Origin: a virus | Virus record (IMG/VR): IMGVR_UViG_3300037193_002936 | Span: 1 to 41,649 of that record | Direction: 5' to 3' (one strand) | Length of the DNA: 41,649 nt | The notes under the pieces: generated by a model | The model's database searches: none | Told to the model about the DNA's origin: nothing | Seen by the model: only the letters and a program-made list of their open reading frames with translations | Made by a program: the position numbers and the translations under genes | Shown: positions 24,585-32,329 of the stretch, piece after piece | Layout of the letters: every line of letters starts with the position of its first letter | Numbering within the stretch: the first letter of the stretch is position 1

Positions 24585-24848
24585 TTATAAATCAGTTATC
24601 ATTCCTGTGTCCTTGAAAAACCTTTTTACATGATGAACCACTCGCCCATCACTGAATGTAATGGTGTTCCTTCGAAATGCATACACCTTAGTGTCGATGT
24701 ACACAACTTCATCTGACACGATAAATGAATCTTCTGGCTTGTAGAATTTCTTTCCTGAGTAAAAACCAAAAATCATAGCTAACGACGAACAGATCAAAAT
24801 CATAAAGATTTTGTCATTGATGATTGATTGTACTTTTTCCGGTATCAT
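24585..24848 (-). CDS. Small single-pass membrane protein
   Basis: 87 aa. One hydrophobic segment at residues 14-31 (IFMILICSSLAMIFGFYSG) then a beta-rich outside part (IVSDEVVYIDTKVYAFRRNTITFSDG). It overlaps the upstream 60-aa membrane protein by 4 bp. Function unknown. Confidence 0.6.
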   Translation of the reverse strand: MIPEKVQSIINDKIFMILICSSLAMIFGFYSGKKFYKPEDSFIVSDEVVYIDTKVYAFRRNTITFSDGRVVHHVKRFFKDTGMITDL

Positions 24849-25027
24849 GTTTTTCGCCTTTTAAATTGAATCATTAGTCCAATGAAGACAGCCGTATTCA
24901 GCATGATCATTGTGAACAGCACTATCCATGCTTCATCCGTATTAGAATAAAAAGATATAGACAGCATTATCACCGTTGCAATCCATAACGGCCATGAGTT
25001 TCTGCAGTAAAATTTTAGTGCTTTCAT
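24845..25027 (-). CDS. Small two-span membrane protein
   Basis: 60 aa with hydrophobic stretches at residues about 12-29 (WPLWIATVIMLSISFYS) and 33-54 (WIVLFTMIMLNTAVFIGLMI), and basic residues at both ends. It is the first gene after the 0.3-kb gap. Function unknown. Confidence 0.55.
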   Translation of the reverse strand: MKALKFYCRNSWPLWIATVIMLSISFYSNTDEAWIVLFTMIMLNTAVFIGLMIQFKRRKT

Positions 25028-25095
25028 ATTGTGTCAATAAAAAACACGAACGCATCAGAGAAAAGACCCTCTCTATAAAACTCCGCGCGTCCGTG

Positions 25096-25185
25096 CTAAA
25101 GAACATGGCATCTCAACCACAGATCGATAATACCCCACTGAAATGAAGAAAGATGATTGAGAATGCCAATATTTTCAAAGAACAT
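25096..25185 (-). CDS. Candidate 29-aa ORF
   Basis: Minus-strand frame from the ATG at 25185 to TAG at 25096, encoding MFFENIGILNHLSSFQWG and then a hydrophobic end with Trp. The frame stays open for 26 more codons upstream without a start codon, which is odd for chance sequence. A second frame (25196-25288, 30 codons) overlaps it. Either could be a tiny membrane peptide or the by-product of a structured RNA. Confidence 0.2.
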   Translation of the reverse strand: MFFENIGILNHLSSFQWGIIDLWLRCHVL

Positions 25186-25206
25186 GTCTGCTGTATCAGC
25201 GTAGAA

Positions 25207-25229
25207 GCTCTGGAACGGGTGTCCAGAGC
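25207..25229. other. Stem-loop
   Basis: Perfect 7-bp stem GCTCTGG/CCAGAGC with a 9-base loop. On the plus strand it is followed by TTGTTTTG, loosely like a terminator; on the minus strand it has no T run. Genes on both sides run leftward, so a plus-strand terminator has no obvious user. Confidence 0.35.
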
Positions 25230-25321
25230 CTTGTTTTGAAAACGGCTGTATGCCGAATCCGTTCTAGACCATCCAACGCCGTCTGCATTGGTATAACAAT
25301 ATTAAGATATTTAAATGTCAT

Positions 25322-25588
25322 TCACAAATTTAAAGCGATAAAATCTTCCCATTTGTCGATCACATACACCTCAAATCCATGAGATCGTATAAGGCCGTGT
25401 ATGTATTCCTGTAGCGGCTCTGCTGTTCGCCCTGTCGCTTTTATTTCTAAGAACACTATTCTTCTCTTCTTGATCGCGGTGGTGTCCGGCCATCCGTTAA
25501 CAGAACAAAGAATGGTTTTATTAACAAGCCACTTTTTTCGCTTTAGATGCCGATGAATTCTGGACTGAAGTTTTGATTCAGCAGCCAT
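25322..25588 (-). CDS. VRR-NUC nuclease
   Basis: 88 aa, a single VRR-NUC (PD-(D/E)XK-like) domain: GWPD (Asp35), then FLEIKATG with Glu48 and Lys50, and the family's conserved Gln60 in LQEY. Such small phage nucleases are usually paired with a SNF2-type helicase and act on branched DNA. The start overlaps the helicase gene by one base (TAATG), so the pair is translationally coupled. Confidence 0.85.
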   Translation of the reverse strand: MAAESKLQSRIHRHLKRKKWLVNKTILCSVNGWPDTTAIKKRRIVFLEIKATGRTAEPLQEYIHGLIRSHGFEVYVIDKWEDFIALNL

Positions 25589-26823
25589 TATTTAACTCCA
25601 AAGTCTTTTTTGAAGTATGACAACGTATACGGCTTCTTTTTGCTTACTGCATTATAGACGTGCTTCTCAAGTCCATTTCTACTGAATATCCAAAACAACT
25701 TGCTGGCCTTTGTCCTTGTCTGTGATTGCATCCGTGCTCTTACCTGGAAATAGGTGGTAGCAGAAAAATCAATGTTGTACATCACCAGCGAATCCGCTGT
25801 ACTCAAATTGACACCCATTCGGCCGCTGACTACCTGGCAGATGAAGACTACATCATTCCGATCATTGAATACCTCTGGAATGTCTGTGTGCATAGGAAAC
25901 ATTCTCCGGAGAAGATTGCCTTCCTCGATGAATTTGTAGTAGATAGCAATCTTTTGACCGGCGAACTTATTTTTAATGAATCTTGCCTTACTTTCATCCA
26001 GTGTATGACGTACACCGTCATCCGATATAACGGTACCGCTGCTGATCTGATGAAACAACTGCTGCATTTTTGCTGGCGTGTCGGCAACAATATAATTGCC
26101 TGCCTTCATCCGATAAACCTTGTCCTTTTTGAGGATAGCCATTAACTTATACAATCGCTCATCGATGTCAACCCAAATAATCTCCTCGTCTACCTCAGAT
26201 TTGAATCCAGCTTCCTGTTGGCTTAATGTCACTATGTAATGCGATAGTACCTCCTTGATCTCGTTGTCTTTCGCACTGGAGTAATCGTTAAATGACAGTC
26301 CTTTGAAAAACTTCTTTCCAATGTTAACATAGTCCTTAGCCCATGCGTAGAAGTTTTTGTATGGAGAGAATGGGCTATAATAACTGATCCACAGTTGATG
26401 ATATATTTGAGAATAAGATTCAGGAGAAGGAGTGCCAGACATAAGGATTACTGGACTCTTCCCGACGACTTTTTTTATAGCCTTACAGTATACTCCAGGT
26501 TTTGGATAGGCTGAGATCGATGTGGCCTCATCACAAATGAATCCATCATACAATGGGTGCAATTTGGCGGCTTGCTCATAATTGAGAACATCAAACACTT
26601 GGAAGGTATGACCTAATTTTTGATAGTCTGACTTGATGCTTGATATCGCCATCTTCTTCGTTATAAAACAAACCTTCCTCCATCCTATCTCCTTCGCGAT
26701 AGTCATCGCCATAATGGTTTTACCGGTCCTCACTTCTGCTGCCAGATAAAGCAGGTTGTATCGCTTGAGTATCTCAAGCCCTTTGTCAACGGTACGGCGT
26801 TGGTCTTCTCGAAGTTGAATCAT
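25588..26823 (-). CDS. SNF2/DEAD-type helicase
   Basis: 411 aa. Motif I is AAEVRTGKT (residues 28-36), motif II is DEAT (98-101), motif III is MSGTP (128-132), and motifs V/VI are in VVSGRMGVNLSTADSLVMYN and QVRARMQSQTRTK near residues 330-375. This is the complete two-lobed superfamily-2 layout of phage SNF2-like helicases, short at the C-terminus. It probably remodels or unwinds replication or recombination intermediates with the VRR-NUC nuclease encoded next to it. The start overlaps the upstream gene by 4 bp. Confidence 0.85.
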   Translation of the reverse strand: MIQLREDQRRTVDKGLEILKRYNLLYLAAEVRTGKTIMAMTIAKEIGWRKVCFITKKMAISSIKSDYQKLGHTFQVFDVLNYEQAAKLHPLYDGFICDEATSISAYPKPGVYCKAIKKVVGKSPVILMSGTPSPESYSQIYHQLWISYYSPFSPYKNFYAWAKDYVNIGKKFFKGLSFNDYSSAKDNEIKEVLSHYIVTLSQQEAGFKSEVDEEIIWVDIDERLYKLMAILKKDKVYRMKAGNYIVADTPAKMQQLFHQISSGTVISDDGVRHTLDESKARFIKNKFAGQKIAIYYKFIEEGNLLRRMFPMHTDIPEVFNDRNDVVFICQVVSGRMGVNLSTADSLVMYNIDFSATTYFQVRARMQSQTRTKASKLFWIFSRNGLEKHVYNAVSKKKPYTLSYFKKDFGVK

Positions 26824-27161
26824 CCTTCTTTGTGTGATGTACTGGCGATTGTAAGTGTTTTTGGTGTGTTATATTGTCCGTGCTGTTTTAATGGAATACT
26901 CGCACGAACCTCATAATCCGACACTGATGAATAAAGATGGTTATCCTCATCAAGTAACTGGCATCCTATTGGAACAGGTTCTTTTGTTTCCATGATAATA
27001 TCGATTACCAGATTAGGATACTCAAGCGGGGCTTGAATTGTGGTTTCATAACTCCCGCCTTCAACTTCTTTGTCTTCAATACGTACAGGGACTGTTTTGT
27101 GGGTTACAATTCTGAAGCTGACTTTTGATACTCGTTCTATTGCTACTATTTCTAATATCAT
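26820..27161 (-). CDS. Hypothetical beta-rich protein
   Basis: 113 aa, predominantly strand (VSFRIVTHKTVPVRI; NLVIDIIMETKEPVPIG), with no membrane segment or motif. It overlaps both the HAD phosphatase gene and the helicase gene by 4 bp, so it is made together with them. Function unknown. Confidence 0.6.
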   Translation of the reverse strand: MILEIVAIERVSKVSFRIVTHKTVPVRIEDKEVEGGSYETTIQAPLEYPNLVIDIIMETKEPVPIGCQLLDEDNHLYSSVSDYEVRASIPLKQHGQYNTPKTLTIASTSHKEG

Positions 27162-27565
27162 ACGAATGCTTTTTTTAATGGCTTGTGATTACTCATTAAC
27201 ACTCCTTTTGCGATAAGCATGTCCTCAACAGATTCCCAATCAACAAAAGGCTTTTTGTGAAAGTCCAGATCGTGGGTTAAAGGAATGCCTAAGTTGTGAT
27301 CATCGATCACAACGTGTCCATAGATTTTTCTGCTTCCTGTCTCAAACATAGGATTACTGTTGACTGCGAACAATTCAATATCCCTGTTTTTAAACCACTC
27401 CAGTGCATCGTCAAGAAGATTGTCGGCCCGCATAGTGAAAAGGATCAAATCATGGCCTTCTTGGCGAAGGCGCTTTAGTATGCGCACAGCACCAGGTATT
27501 TCATCACCCATAAATGGATAATCGTTACTCACTACGGTAGCATCAAAATCAATGAGGATTTGCAT
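27158..27565 (-). CDS. HAD-superfamily phosphatase
   Basis: 135 aa. HAD motif I is IDFDAT (Asp6, Asp8), with Ala where Gly is usual; motif II is LFTMR (Thr44); the Lys is probably Lys80; and motif IV is VVIDDH (Asp88, Asp89). The layout, with no large cap, matches small HAD hydrolases common in Bacteroidota and their phages rather than the longer GmhB. Because it is the third gene of a coupled set after HldE-type kinase and adenylyltransferase, it could supply the heptose 1,7-bisphosphate phosphatase step, but specificity is not shown. The start overlaps the kinase stop by one base (TAATG). Confidence 0.8.
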   Translation of the reverse strand: MQILIDFDATVVSNDYPFMGDEIPGAVRILKRLRQEGHDLILFTMRADNLLDDALEWFKNRDIELFAVNSNPMFETGSRKIYGHVVIDDHNLGIPLTHDLDFHKKPFVDWESVEDMLIAKGVLMSNHKPLKKAFV

Positions 27566-28419
27566 TAGAAAGTCAGATTTAGGATGTCTTCTTTTGTAAT
27601 GGAGTACACACCAGGATGCTTACAAACCTCTGCTGCAGCAGCGTTCGCCAGTTTTATTCCTTCTTTTAGATCAATGTCCAGCGCAAGACACACAGCAAGA
27701 ATTGCTGTCACGGTATCTCCTGCGCCACACACATCAACAATAGGAACGGATACGCCGTGAGCGCCATATGATCCTTCTCTGTCCGTGACATATATACCTT
27801 TTTCGCCACGAGTGATAACCAGATTGTCGATATCAAACTCATCGCAGAATTGACTTTCTCCTGTATCGTCCTCATTCTTATATTCAGTCCACTCCTTTGC
27901 GTTACATTTTACGATGTTTGCATGCCTGTAATGCCAGAAGTCCCTTTTTGCGTCAGCGATGACTGGTATTTTCTTATCAATGCATAGGTGTATTACTTCA
28001 CTAGCTATTTCTTCATCGATGGTGCCTTTGTGATAATTGGAAAGCACAACACAATTCATGTGTGGCAATATATTTTCAAAAGACTCTCTCCAATCAGTGC
28101 TTCTCCATTCTAAGGGAGGAGCAATTATATCTTCATCAATCCTGACGATATGATGATTCCCAGCCATTATCCTGGTTTTGACCACCCTACTGTTTGGGCT
28201 GTGAAAGAATTGTGTGTGCACCCCAATATTTTCCAGGTTTTTTGTCACGTTCCCGGCTCCGCCAGAAGAGTATCGCTGTTCTATGAACCGAAGAACAGGC
28301 ACAGGTGCTTCTGGACTTATTCGTTCCATCTCGCCGATGATGTATCGGTCTTGGATGTAGTCACCAATAACAGCAATACTTACGTTGCTGGCGCGTTCGA
28401 TAAATTCTTGTGTATTCAT
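27565..28419 (-). CDS. HldE N-domain type heptose-7-phosphate kinase (PfkB family)
   Basis: 284 aa, close in order of motifs to the kinase domain of HldE: VIGDYIQDRY (residues 17-26), RISPEAPVPVL (33-43), the PfkB glycine patch SGGAGN (52-57), TRIMAGNHHIVRIDED (82-97), DAKRD (156-160), LVITRGEKG (200-208) and the catalytic DVCGAGDT (229-236, base Asp235). The RISPEAPVPV motif is characteristic of HldE/RfaE rather than of ribokinase. It is about 30 residues shorter than the usual domain, mainly around residue 72. Expected reaction: phosphorylation of D-glycero-D-manno-heptose 7-phosphate at C1. Overlaps the adenylyltransferase gene by 4 bp. Confidence 0.82.
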   Translation of the reverse strand: MNTQEFIERASNVSIAVIGDYIQDRYIIGEMERISPEAPVPVLRFIEQRYSSGGAGNVTKNLENIGVHTQFFHSPNSRVVKTRIMAGNHHIVRIDEDIIAPPLEWRSTDWRESFENILPHMNCVVLSNYHKGTIDEEIASEVIHLCIDKKIPVIADAKRDFWHYRHANIVKCNAKEWTEYKNEDDTGESQFCDEFDIDNLVITRGEKGIYVTDREGSYGAHGVSVPIVDVCGAGDTVTAILAVCLALDIDLKEGIKLANAAAAEVCKHPGVYSITKEDILNLTF

Positions 28420-28838
28420 GGTTTTTTGCTTTGACAGGCTTTAATAATATCAGTTGTGGAGAAGTTGTCGTCTCTCCTGAAATATATGACAGCATGTTTA
28501 TCTGATCCTATTACATTTTTGCCTTGATAATCGGACCCGACGATGATATAATCTGGCTGAACATCAGAAATGATGGTTCTTAGACAAATATCATCGTAGT
28601 GCGTATATATTTTTTTAATCAATGGTTTCCCATTCATTCGGATAGAAGCTATTGCCTTCCAACGCTGCCATTCACCCATAATTGGACGTCCGTCTCCTTT
28701 GTCTTTCCTAATCTTCTCATCTGTGTCGATCGACACGAATATTTCTCCATGTTCTCCTGCGATCTGCCGACAGAAAAGAAGAAGATTGAAATGTCCTACG
28801 TGGAGGCAGTCAAATGCTCCGGCTACAAATACTTTCAT
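28416..28838 (-). CDS. HldE C-domain type nucleotidyltransferase (heptose-1-phosphate adenylyltransferase-like)
   Basis: 140 aa, a complete cytidylyltransferase-fold domain: GAFDCLHVGH (residues 7-16, HxGH), VGSDYQG (100-106), and the closing FSTTDIIK (126-133), which resembles the (S/T)TT.II of HldE. RP(I)xxxxxRW...IASI (51-66) also fits. Expected reaction: ATP + heptose 1-phosphate to ADP-heptose; glycerol-phosphate (TagD-like) specificity cannot be excluded. It is separate from the kinase, as in HldA/HldC organisms, but translationally coupled to it. It follows SSB after 3 bp. Confidence 0.82.
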   Translation of the reverse strand: MKVFVAGAFDCLHVGHFNLLLFCRQIAGEHGEIFVSIDTDEKIRKDKGDGRPIMGEWQRWKAIASIRMNGKPLIKKIYTHYDDICLRTIISDVQPDYIIVGSDYQGKNVIGSDKHAVIYFRRDDNFSTTDIIKACQSKKP

Positions 28839-28841
28839 ACA

Positions 28842-29273
28842 TTAAAAAGGTAAGTCATCCTCTCCCATGAACGTACTCGTAGTGCTTGATGGGGGTGCAC
28901 TTGAGGCAGAATTGCTATCAGGACTATTACTTGATCCTCCTGATTTATTGCCTCCAATCAATACAAGATTATCGACAAGAATCTCTGTTACGTATCGGGT
29001 AACACCGTCCTTTTCCCACGATCTTGTCTTCAGTTTACCTTCCACGTACACCATATCTCCTTTTTTGAGATATTTTGCTGCAATATCTCCAACACCGCGC
29101 CAGGCGACGATGTTATGCCATTCGGTGGTTTCCTTTTTTTCTCCAGTGACTTTATCCTTCCAGGTTTCGGACGTAGCAATGCTGAAGTTGGTGACCGTTT
29201 GATTATTTGCTTGTCTTGACTCGGGATCTTTTCCAAGTCTTCCTAGAAGTTGAGCGCGATTTAAACCTGCCAT
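28842..29273 (-). CDS. ssb: Single-stranded DNA-binding protein
   Basis: 143 aa. OB fold with the usual opening NRAQLLGRLGKDPE (residues 5-18), FSIATSETWKDK, TEWHNIVAWR and GDMVYVEGKLKTRSW. A Ser/Gly-rich linker (residues about 108-134) leads to the acidic tip MGEDDLPF that binds partner proteins. Covers single-stranded DNA in replication and in RecT-driven annealing. Encoded between the nuclease and the heptose cassette. Confidence 0.92.
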   Translation of the reverse strand: MAGLNRAQLLGRLGKDPESRQANNQTVTNFSIATSETWKDKVTGEKKETTEWHNIVAWRGVGDIAAKYLKKGDMVYVEGKLKTRSWEKDGVTRYVTEILVDNLVLIGGNKSGGSSNSPDSNSASSAPPSSTTSTFMGEDDLPF

Positions 29274-29295
29274 AATTTTATTTATAATTTTTGTA

Positions 29296-29892
29296 TTATT
29301 CTAATCCTAATTGTTTCCATACCCACTCTCCACGACTTACTCGTGCCTCCCCAGATTTATACAGTGGATGATCACGGTCAATCAATCGCTTAAATAATAA
29401 TTTTGGGTTCTTCTTTGAAGCTCCAGCGATGAGGTATTGATCTAAGCCTGTAACATTGAGATACCAATATGCGGACTGATCATACCCGAGAGACGTAAGC
29501 GCTTCATAAAACGCCTTATCAGTCGTAACGGACAGTCCTTTATATTCAAAAATAGTTGACAGCATCCTGCTATCCCCATCCGTTTTGCATCGAACGCCTT
29601 TGAATCCCATCCTGTTCACACGATACCATTCATGCTCACGACGGAAGTCATGCATCATTATTAATTTCTGGCACAATGAGTCCTCCAATACTGTTTGAGC
29701 CATCTGCCGGGCCAATAGGTAATCTTTATGAGTCCGTTCCGCTTTATGTGGCTCAAGCAAAGCATGATGATTGAGTGTCCCCACCTCAAATATTGCCGCC
29801 AGATTATCTGACTTCGATGGAACCCCATAATACTTGTCTATCGCCGCCTTAAGGTCTGAATTGGACACATAATCGTGATCGTAATAGCTCAT
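29296..29892 (-). CDS. RecE/RecB-like PD-(D/E)XK exonuclease
   Basis: 198 aa from the ATG at 29892, which overlaps the upstream TGA as ATGA. The N-terminal part has SNSDLKAAI and VGTLNHHALLE (residues 38-46), as in RecE/DUF3799-type nucleases with a conserved His. The core is GVRCKTDGD (Asp105) and IFEYKGL (Glu116, Lys118), followed by a helix with GYDQSAYWYL (residues 136-145), the typical Gln-containing motif after the active site. It should resect duplex ends to give tails for RecT. It is small for RecE, about the size of phage RecB-nuclease-like exonucleases. Confidence 0.75.
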   Translation of the reverse strand: MSYYDHDYVSNSDLKAAIDKYYGVPSKSDNLAAIFEVGTLNHHALLEPHKAERTHKDYLLARQMAQTVLEDSLCQKLIMMHDFRREHEWYRVNRMGFKGVRCKTDGDSRMLSTIFEYKGLSVTTDKAFYEALTSLGYDQSAYWYLNVTGLDQYLIAGASKKNPKLLFKRLIDRDHPLYKSGEARVSRGEWVWKQLGLE

Positions 29893-30461
29893 GTGATCAC
29901 CTTGGTTTCTACCATCTTTATAAAGCACTTCATCGTGGCCCTACAATCGCTTAATGCGTCGTGAGCTCCAACAAAATCCTCATCGAAAAGATAACGATGC
30001 AGTTCTTCCAGCTTTGGCCATTTGTATCCATAATTGCCGGGTATCTTACAAAGATCAACAGAAGCCTTCATCGTGCATATCTTTCTGGTCGACACCGATG
30101 CACGTACTTTGTATCGGATCATCTCTGAACCAAGTACGCTATGGTCAAAACTAAGATTATGCGCGATCATGACACGACTTTTATTGATGTCATTGACTAA
30201 TGCCTCCAGGGCGACTTTCATGGGGATGCCTTCTTTCTCGCAGCGCTCCGTGGAATATTGTTTCTCAACCCAAAATGGTTCCTTCGGCACAGTCCATCCG
30301 TCGGGCTTGATGAAGAATTTGTTTTCTGAAAATGTTTTAAGGTCTTCCGACAAAAAAATCCATCCGAGTTGTATGACTCGTGGCCAATTTTCCAGTTCAA
30401 ACATGCTGGCCTTGTAGTTCTTCGGGAGACCATTAGTCTCTGTGTCAAAAAATATGTACAT
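29889..30461 (-). CDS. DEDDh 3'-5' exonuclease (DnaQ-like)
   Basis: 190 aa. Exo I is FFDTETNG (Asp6, Glu8), Exo II is HNLSFDHSVL (Asp106), and Exo III is HDALSDC (His167, Asp172), so all five DEDDh positions are present. It removes nucleotides from 3' ends, either as proofreading or in recombination. No polymerase is fused or visible nearby in this window. Overlaps the RecE-like gene by 4 bp and follows the coiled-coil gene after 5 bp. Confidence 0.87.
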   Translation of the reverse strand: MYIFFDTETNGLPKNYKASMFELENWPRVIQLGWIFLSEDLKTFSENKFFIKPDGWTVPKEPFWVEKQYSTERCEKEGIPMKVALEALVNDINKSRVMIAHNLSFDHSVLGSEMIRYKVRASVSTRKICTMKASVDLCKIPGNYGYKWPKLEELHRYLFDEDFVGAHDALSDCRATMKCFIKMVETKVIT

Positions 30462-30466
30462 GTGTT

Positions 30467-31714
30467 TTATTTTCTAACGATAACTTTTGACACCTCTTTT
30501 ATTTCGACGCCCTCAATGTCAACCGAGCAGTTCTTAACAAAGAAGCTGATCCACCAATCGGCACCATCAACATAAACCGGAAAATTATGTTCATCAAACA
30601 TTGGTTGCTTTTGCTTGTTCATCTTCTGGATGCCAGGGAATTTCGGATGCATAAAGCAATGGTACATGATCTCAGCCAAGGCCTTAACCGGTTTATCTTC
30701 CTTGAATCGAAGGATTAATTTCACCGGGCCTGCTTCCTCCAACTGTTGCGTAACAATCTGCTCAACGAACTCATTGCCCATTTTATCAAGTTCTGCCTTC
30801 CGCCTGATCTCTGCTTCCTGTTCTTCTTGTTTCTTTCTTATTTCTTCCTGGCGGCGGTTTTCTTCCTCTTCTGCCTTTTGTTTTTGCTCAGACTCAATTC
30901 TTGCTCGATCCTCCTCACTCTTTGCATTACTTAACGCGATGAGTTTTTGCTTGATGTCCGGAATGGACGCAATATATTCGTTGAGTACAGGAACAACCAC
31001 TTTCATAACTTCTTCATTCCACTTCTCGTATGGTTCTTCTGTAGACAACTTCTCCATAAGGGCCTTGTATTCCTCTTCCGTAAGTAGATTACGGTTATAT
31101 TCTGTCGCAAAGCACGATATGTAATCTTCTTGTTTAAGAATCGGTTTGAACTTTTTGAATTGTGTCGCTTTTGCATCAAATTCTTCCAGTGTCACATTGG
31201 AAAAATATTCATTGCTTCCTTTATGCACCTTTTGTAGTCTGGCGATCACCATGTCAGCAAGATTCTTTTTGATCCGGACAGAAATCTCCACTTTATGATT
31301 CTCCTTCTCTTTCTGCCGGGCTGCCTCTTCTGCGGCTTTTTTGTTGGCATCCAATATTTCTTGGTTGTACGCCCCGATACGACTACGCATGGACACAACC
31401 AGATTATCTTTTGCGTTTTGATCAATATCCTTTTCGAAGGTCATCAAAAAATCCTTGATTTTGTCGGTTTGATCAGTGACCTCTTTACGAAGAGCATAAA
31501 TTTGATTGTATGTATTACGTACAGCAACGAGCAGAGAATTCGCTTTTTCAGACCACTGCTTTTTCTCTTCGGTTGTTTGTGGATTGGTGTCCAAATGTGC
31601 CTGTAAAGCAGCAACAGCTTTATCGCGGCCTGCGGCCATTCGTGGCGCTCGTTCTTGTATCTGAACGAGTATAGGCTCTAGTTTAATCGGGAGAAGTTCT
31701 TTTTGTTCTGACAT
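30467..31714 (-). CDS. Long coiled-coil protein of the recombination operon
   Basis: 415 aa. Residues 30-145 are helical (EKANSLLVAVRNTYNQIYALRKEV; AARQKEKENHK); residues 260-320 are an extreme Glu/Lys/Arg/Gln coiled coil (EEENRRQEEIRKKQEEQEAEI); and the C-terminal about 90 residues form a compact beta domain ending IKEVSKVIVRK. It resembles proteins found beside RecT or other recombinases in some Bacteroidota phages, a link I cannot check. No ATPase motif. Possible structural partner of the annealing or nuclease proteins. Confidence 0.55.
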   Translation of the reverse strand: MSEQKELLPIKLEPILVQIQERAPRMAAGRDKAVAALQAHLDTNPQTTEEKKQWSEKANSLLVAVRNTYNQIYALRKEVTDQTDKIKDFLMTFEKDIDQNAKDNLVVSMRSRIGAYNQEILDANKKAAEEAARQKEKENHKVEISVRIKKNLADMVIARLQKVHKGSNEYFSNVTLEEFDAKATQFKKFKPILKQEDYISCFATEYNRNLLTEEEYKALMEKLSTEEPYEKWNEEVMKVVVPVLNEYIASIPDIKQKLIALSNAKSEEDRARIESEQKQKAEEEENRRQEEIRKKQEEQEAEIRRKAELDKMGNEFVEQIVTQQLEEAGPVKLILRFKEDKPVKALAEIMYHCFMHPKFPGIQKMNKQKQPMFDEHNFPVYVDGADWWISFFVKNCSVDIEGVEIKEVSKVIVRK

Positions 31715-31715
31715 A

Positions 31716-31901
31716 TCAAAATAATTTCAGTTGCGATTTATGGTTGTCGTATTCCTCGATCCAAAGATCCACCTCACGTTCATGCATTTTGCTTTGGATC
31801 AAATATGTTTCTGCTTCCTGCTTATTGCCAGCACGTCGCGCAGCGAAGTAATGCGTTTGAGCGTCACGCATCTTTTTTACAAGGTCAATAAATTCTTCCA
31901 T
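31716..31901 (-). CDS. Small helical hypothetical protein
   Basis: 61 aa, charged helical (EEFIDLVKKMRDAQTHYFAARRAGNKQEAETYLIQ). The 'ARRAGNKQEAETYL' part looks like a small helix hairpin. It follows the 94-aa gene with a 25-bp overlap and precedes the coiled-coil gene after one base. Function unknown. Confidence 0.55.
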   Translation of the reverse strand: MEEFIDLVKKMRDAQTHYFAARRAGNKQEAETYLIQSKMHEREVDLWIEEYDNHKSQLKLF

Positions 31902-32161
31902 TGGATAGTGTCTAAAATTTGATCCCTGTATTGTTTGCCATACGACTCAAAAATATGCTCACTAAGTAAATGGTGAATTCTGTCTGGTTTCATTCCATTT
32001 GATTTCAATTCCTCAATAAGTGCTGGCCATGAAATCTGATAATTCTTTTCCTTACACTTATCAAAAATTATTGACAGAGGAAGTCCGGTTTCATAGTACA
32101 TCTTCGCGAGTCCTGAAACAACATATCTACCATCTGTAGTCTTACCAATTATATTAAACAT
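31877..32161 (-). CDS. Small hypothetical protein after the tRNA-like element
   Basis: 94 aa from the ATG at 32161 (MFNIIGKTTDG). A longer frame exists upstream but runs through the tRNA-like element, so its extra residues are probably not real. Helical pattern with two amphipathic helices (WPALIEELKSNGMKPDRIHHLLSEHI). Overlaps the 61-aa gene by 25 bp. Function unknown. Confidence 0.5.
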   Translation of the reverse strand: MFNIIGKTTDGRYVVSGLAKMYYETGLPLSIIFDKCKEKNYQISWPALIEELKSNGMKPDRIHHLLSEHIFESYGKQYRDQILDTIQWKNLLTL

Positions 32162-32163
32162 AG

Positions 32164-32322
32164 GAAGGATGGCGGGACTCGAACCCGCAATGGAACTTAT
32201 ACTATCTCGTCCTACTGGCCAAGCACAGTTACCATTATCTGAAATTTCCTGGTTATCAGTCAGGTGTAATACCATGCAATCACGTTCACTGCATGGGCGT
32301 CTACCAATTCCGCCACATCCTT
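32164..32322 (-). tRNA. tRNA-Leu-like element interrupted by about 75 bp
   Basis: Minus strand. The 5' part has acceptor AAGGATG, then TG and a D arm of tRNA-Leu type (GCGGAATTGGTAGACGC). The 3' part has a T arm GCGGG/TTCGAGT/CCCGC and acceptor CATCCTT, which pairs 7/7 with the 5' strand; an extra G/C pair extends it. The middle is far too long: the element is 159 nt against about 85 for tRNA-Leu. The first piece after the D arm can fold as a 9-bp stem with a 7-base loop (GAACGTG, no U33), then a smaller CCTG/CAGG hairpin and about 60 unpaired-looking bases. No CCA end is encoded. An inserted, decayed or processed tRNA cannot be told apart. Confidence 0.5.
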
Positions 32323-32329
32323 CAGTATC

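Larger units (their letters stand above)
25028..25321. other. Gap of 294 bp without a convincing gene
   Basis: The stretch holds a small candidate minus-strand ORF (25096-25185), an overlapping upstream frame, and two stem-loops (25207-25229 and 25240-25256, CGGC/GCCG). No promoter-like TAnnTTTG or SD was found. The sequence is not low-complexity and looks structured, so a non-coding RNA or a leader region for the small-gene operon is possible. Confidence 0.4.

Noticed and set aside
25207-25229. Plus-strand terminator
   Set aside because: The T run is broken (TTGTTTT) and no rightward gene ends nearby, so only a stem-loop was recorded.
27158-27565. Calling the HAD protein GmhB
   Set aside because: It is short and lacks GmhB's usual motif I (DRDG); the match is better to small uncharacterised HAD hydrolases, so only a possible role was given.
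32164-32322. Group I intron in the tRNA-Leu-like element
   Set aside because: The extra piece is only about 75 bases, much too short for a group I intron core, and the anticodon-loop exon ends are not recognisable.
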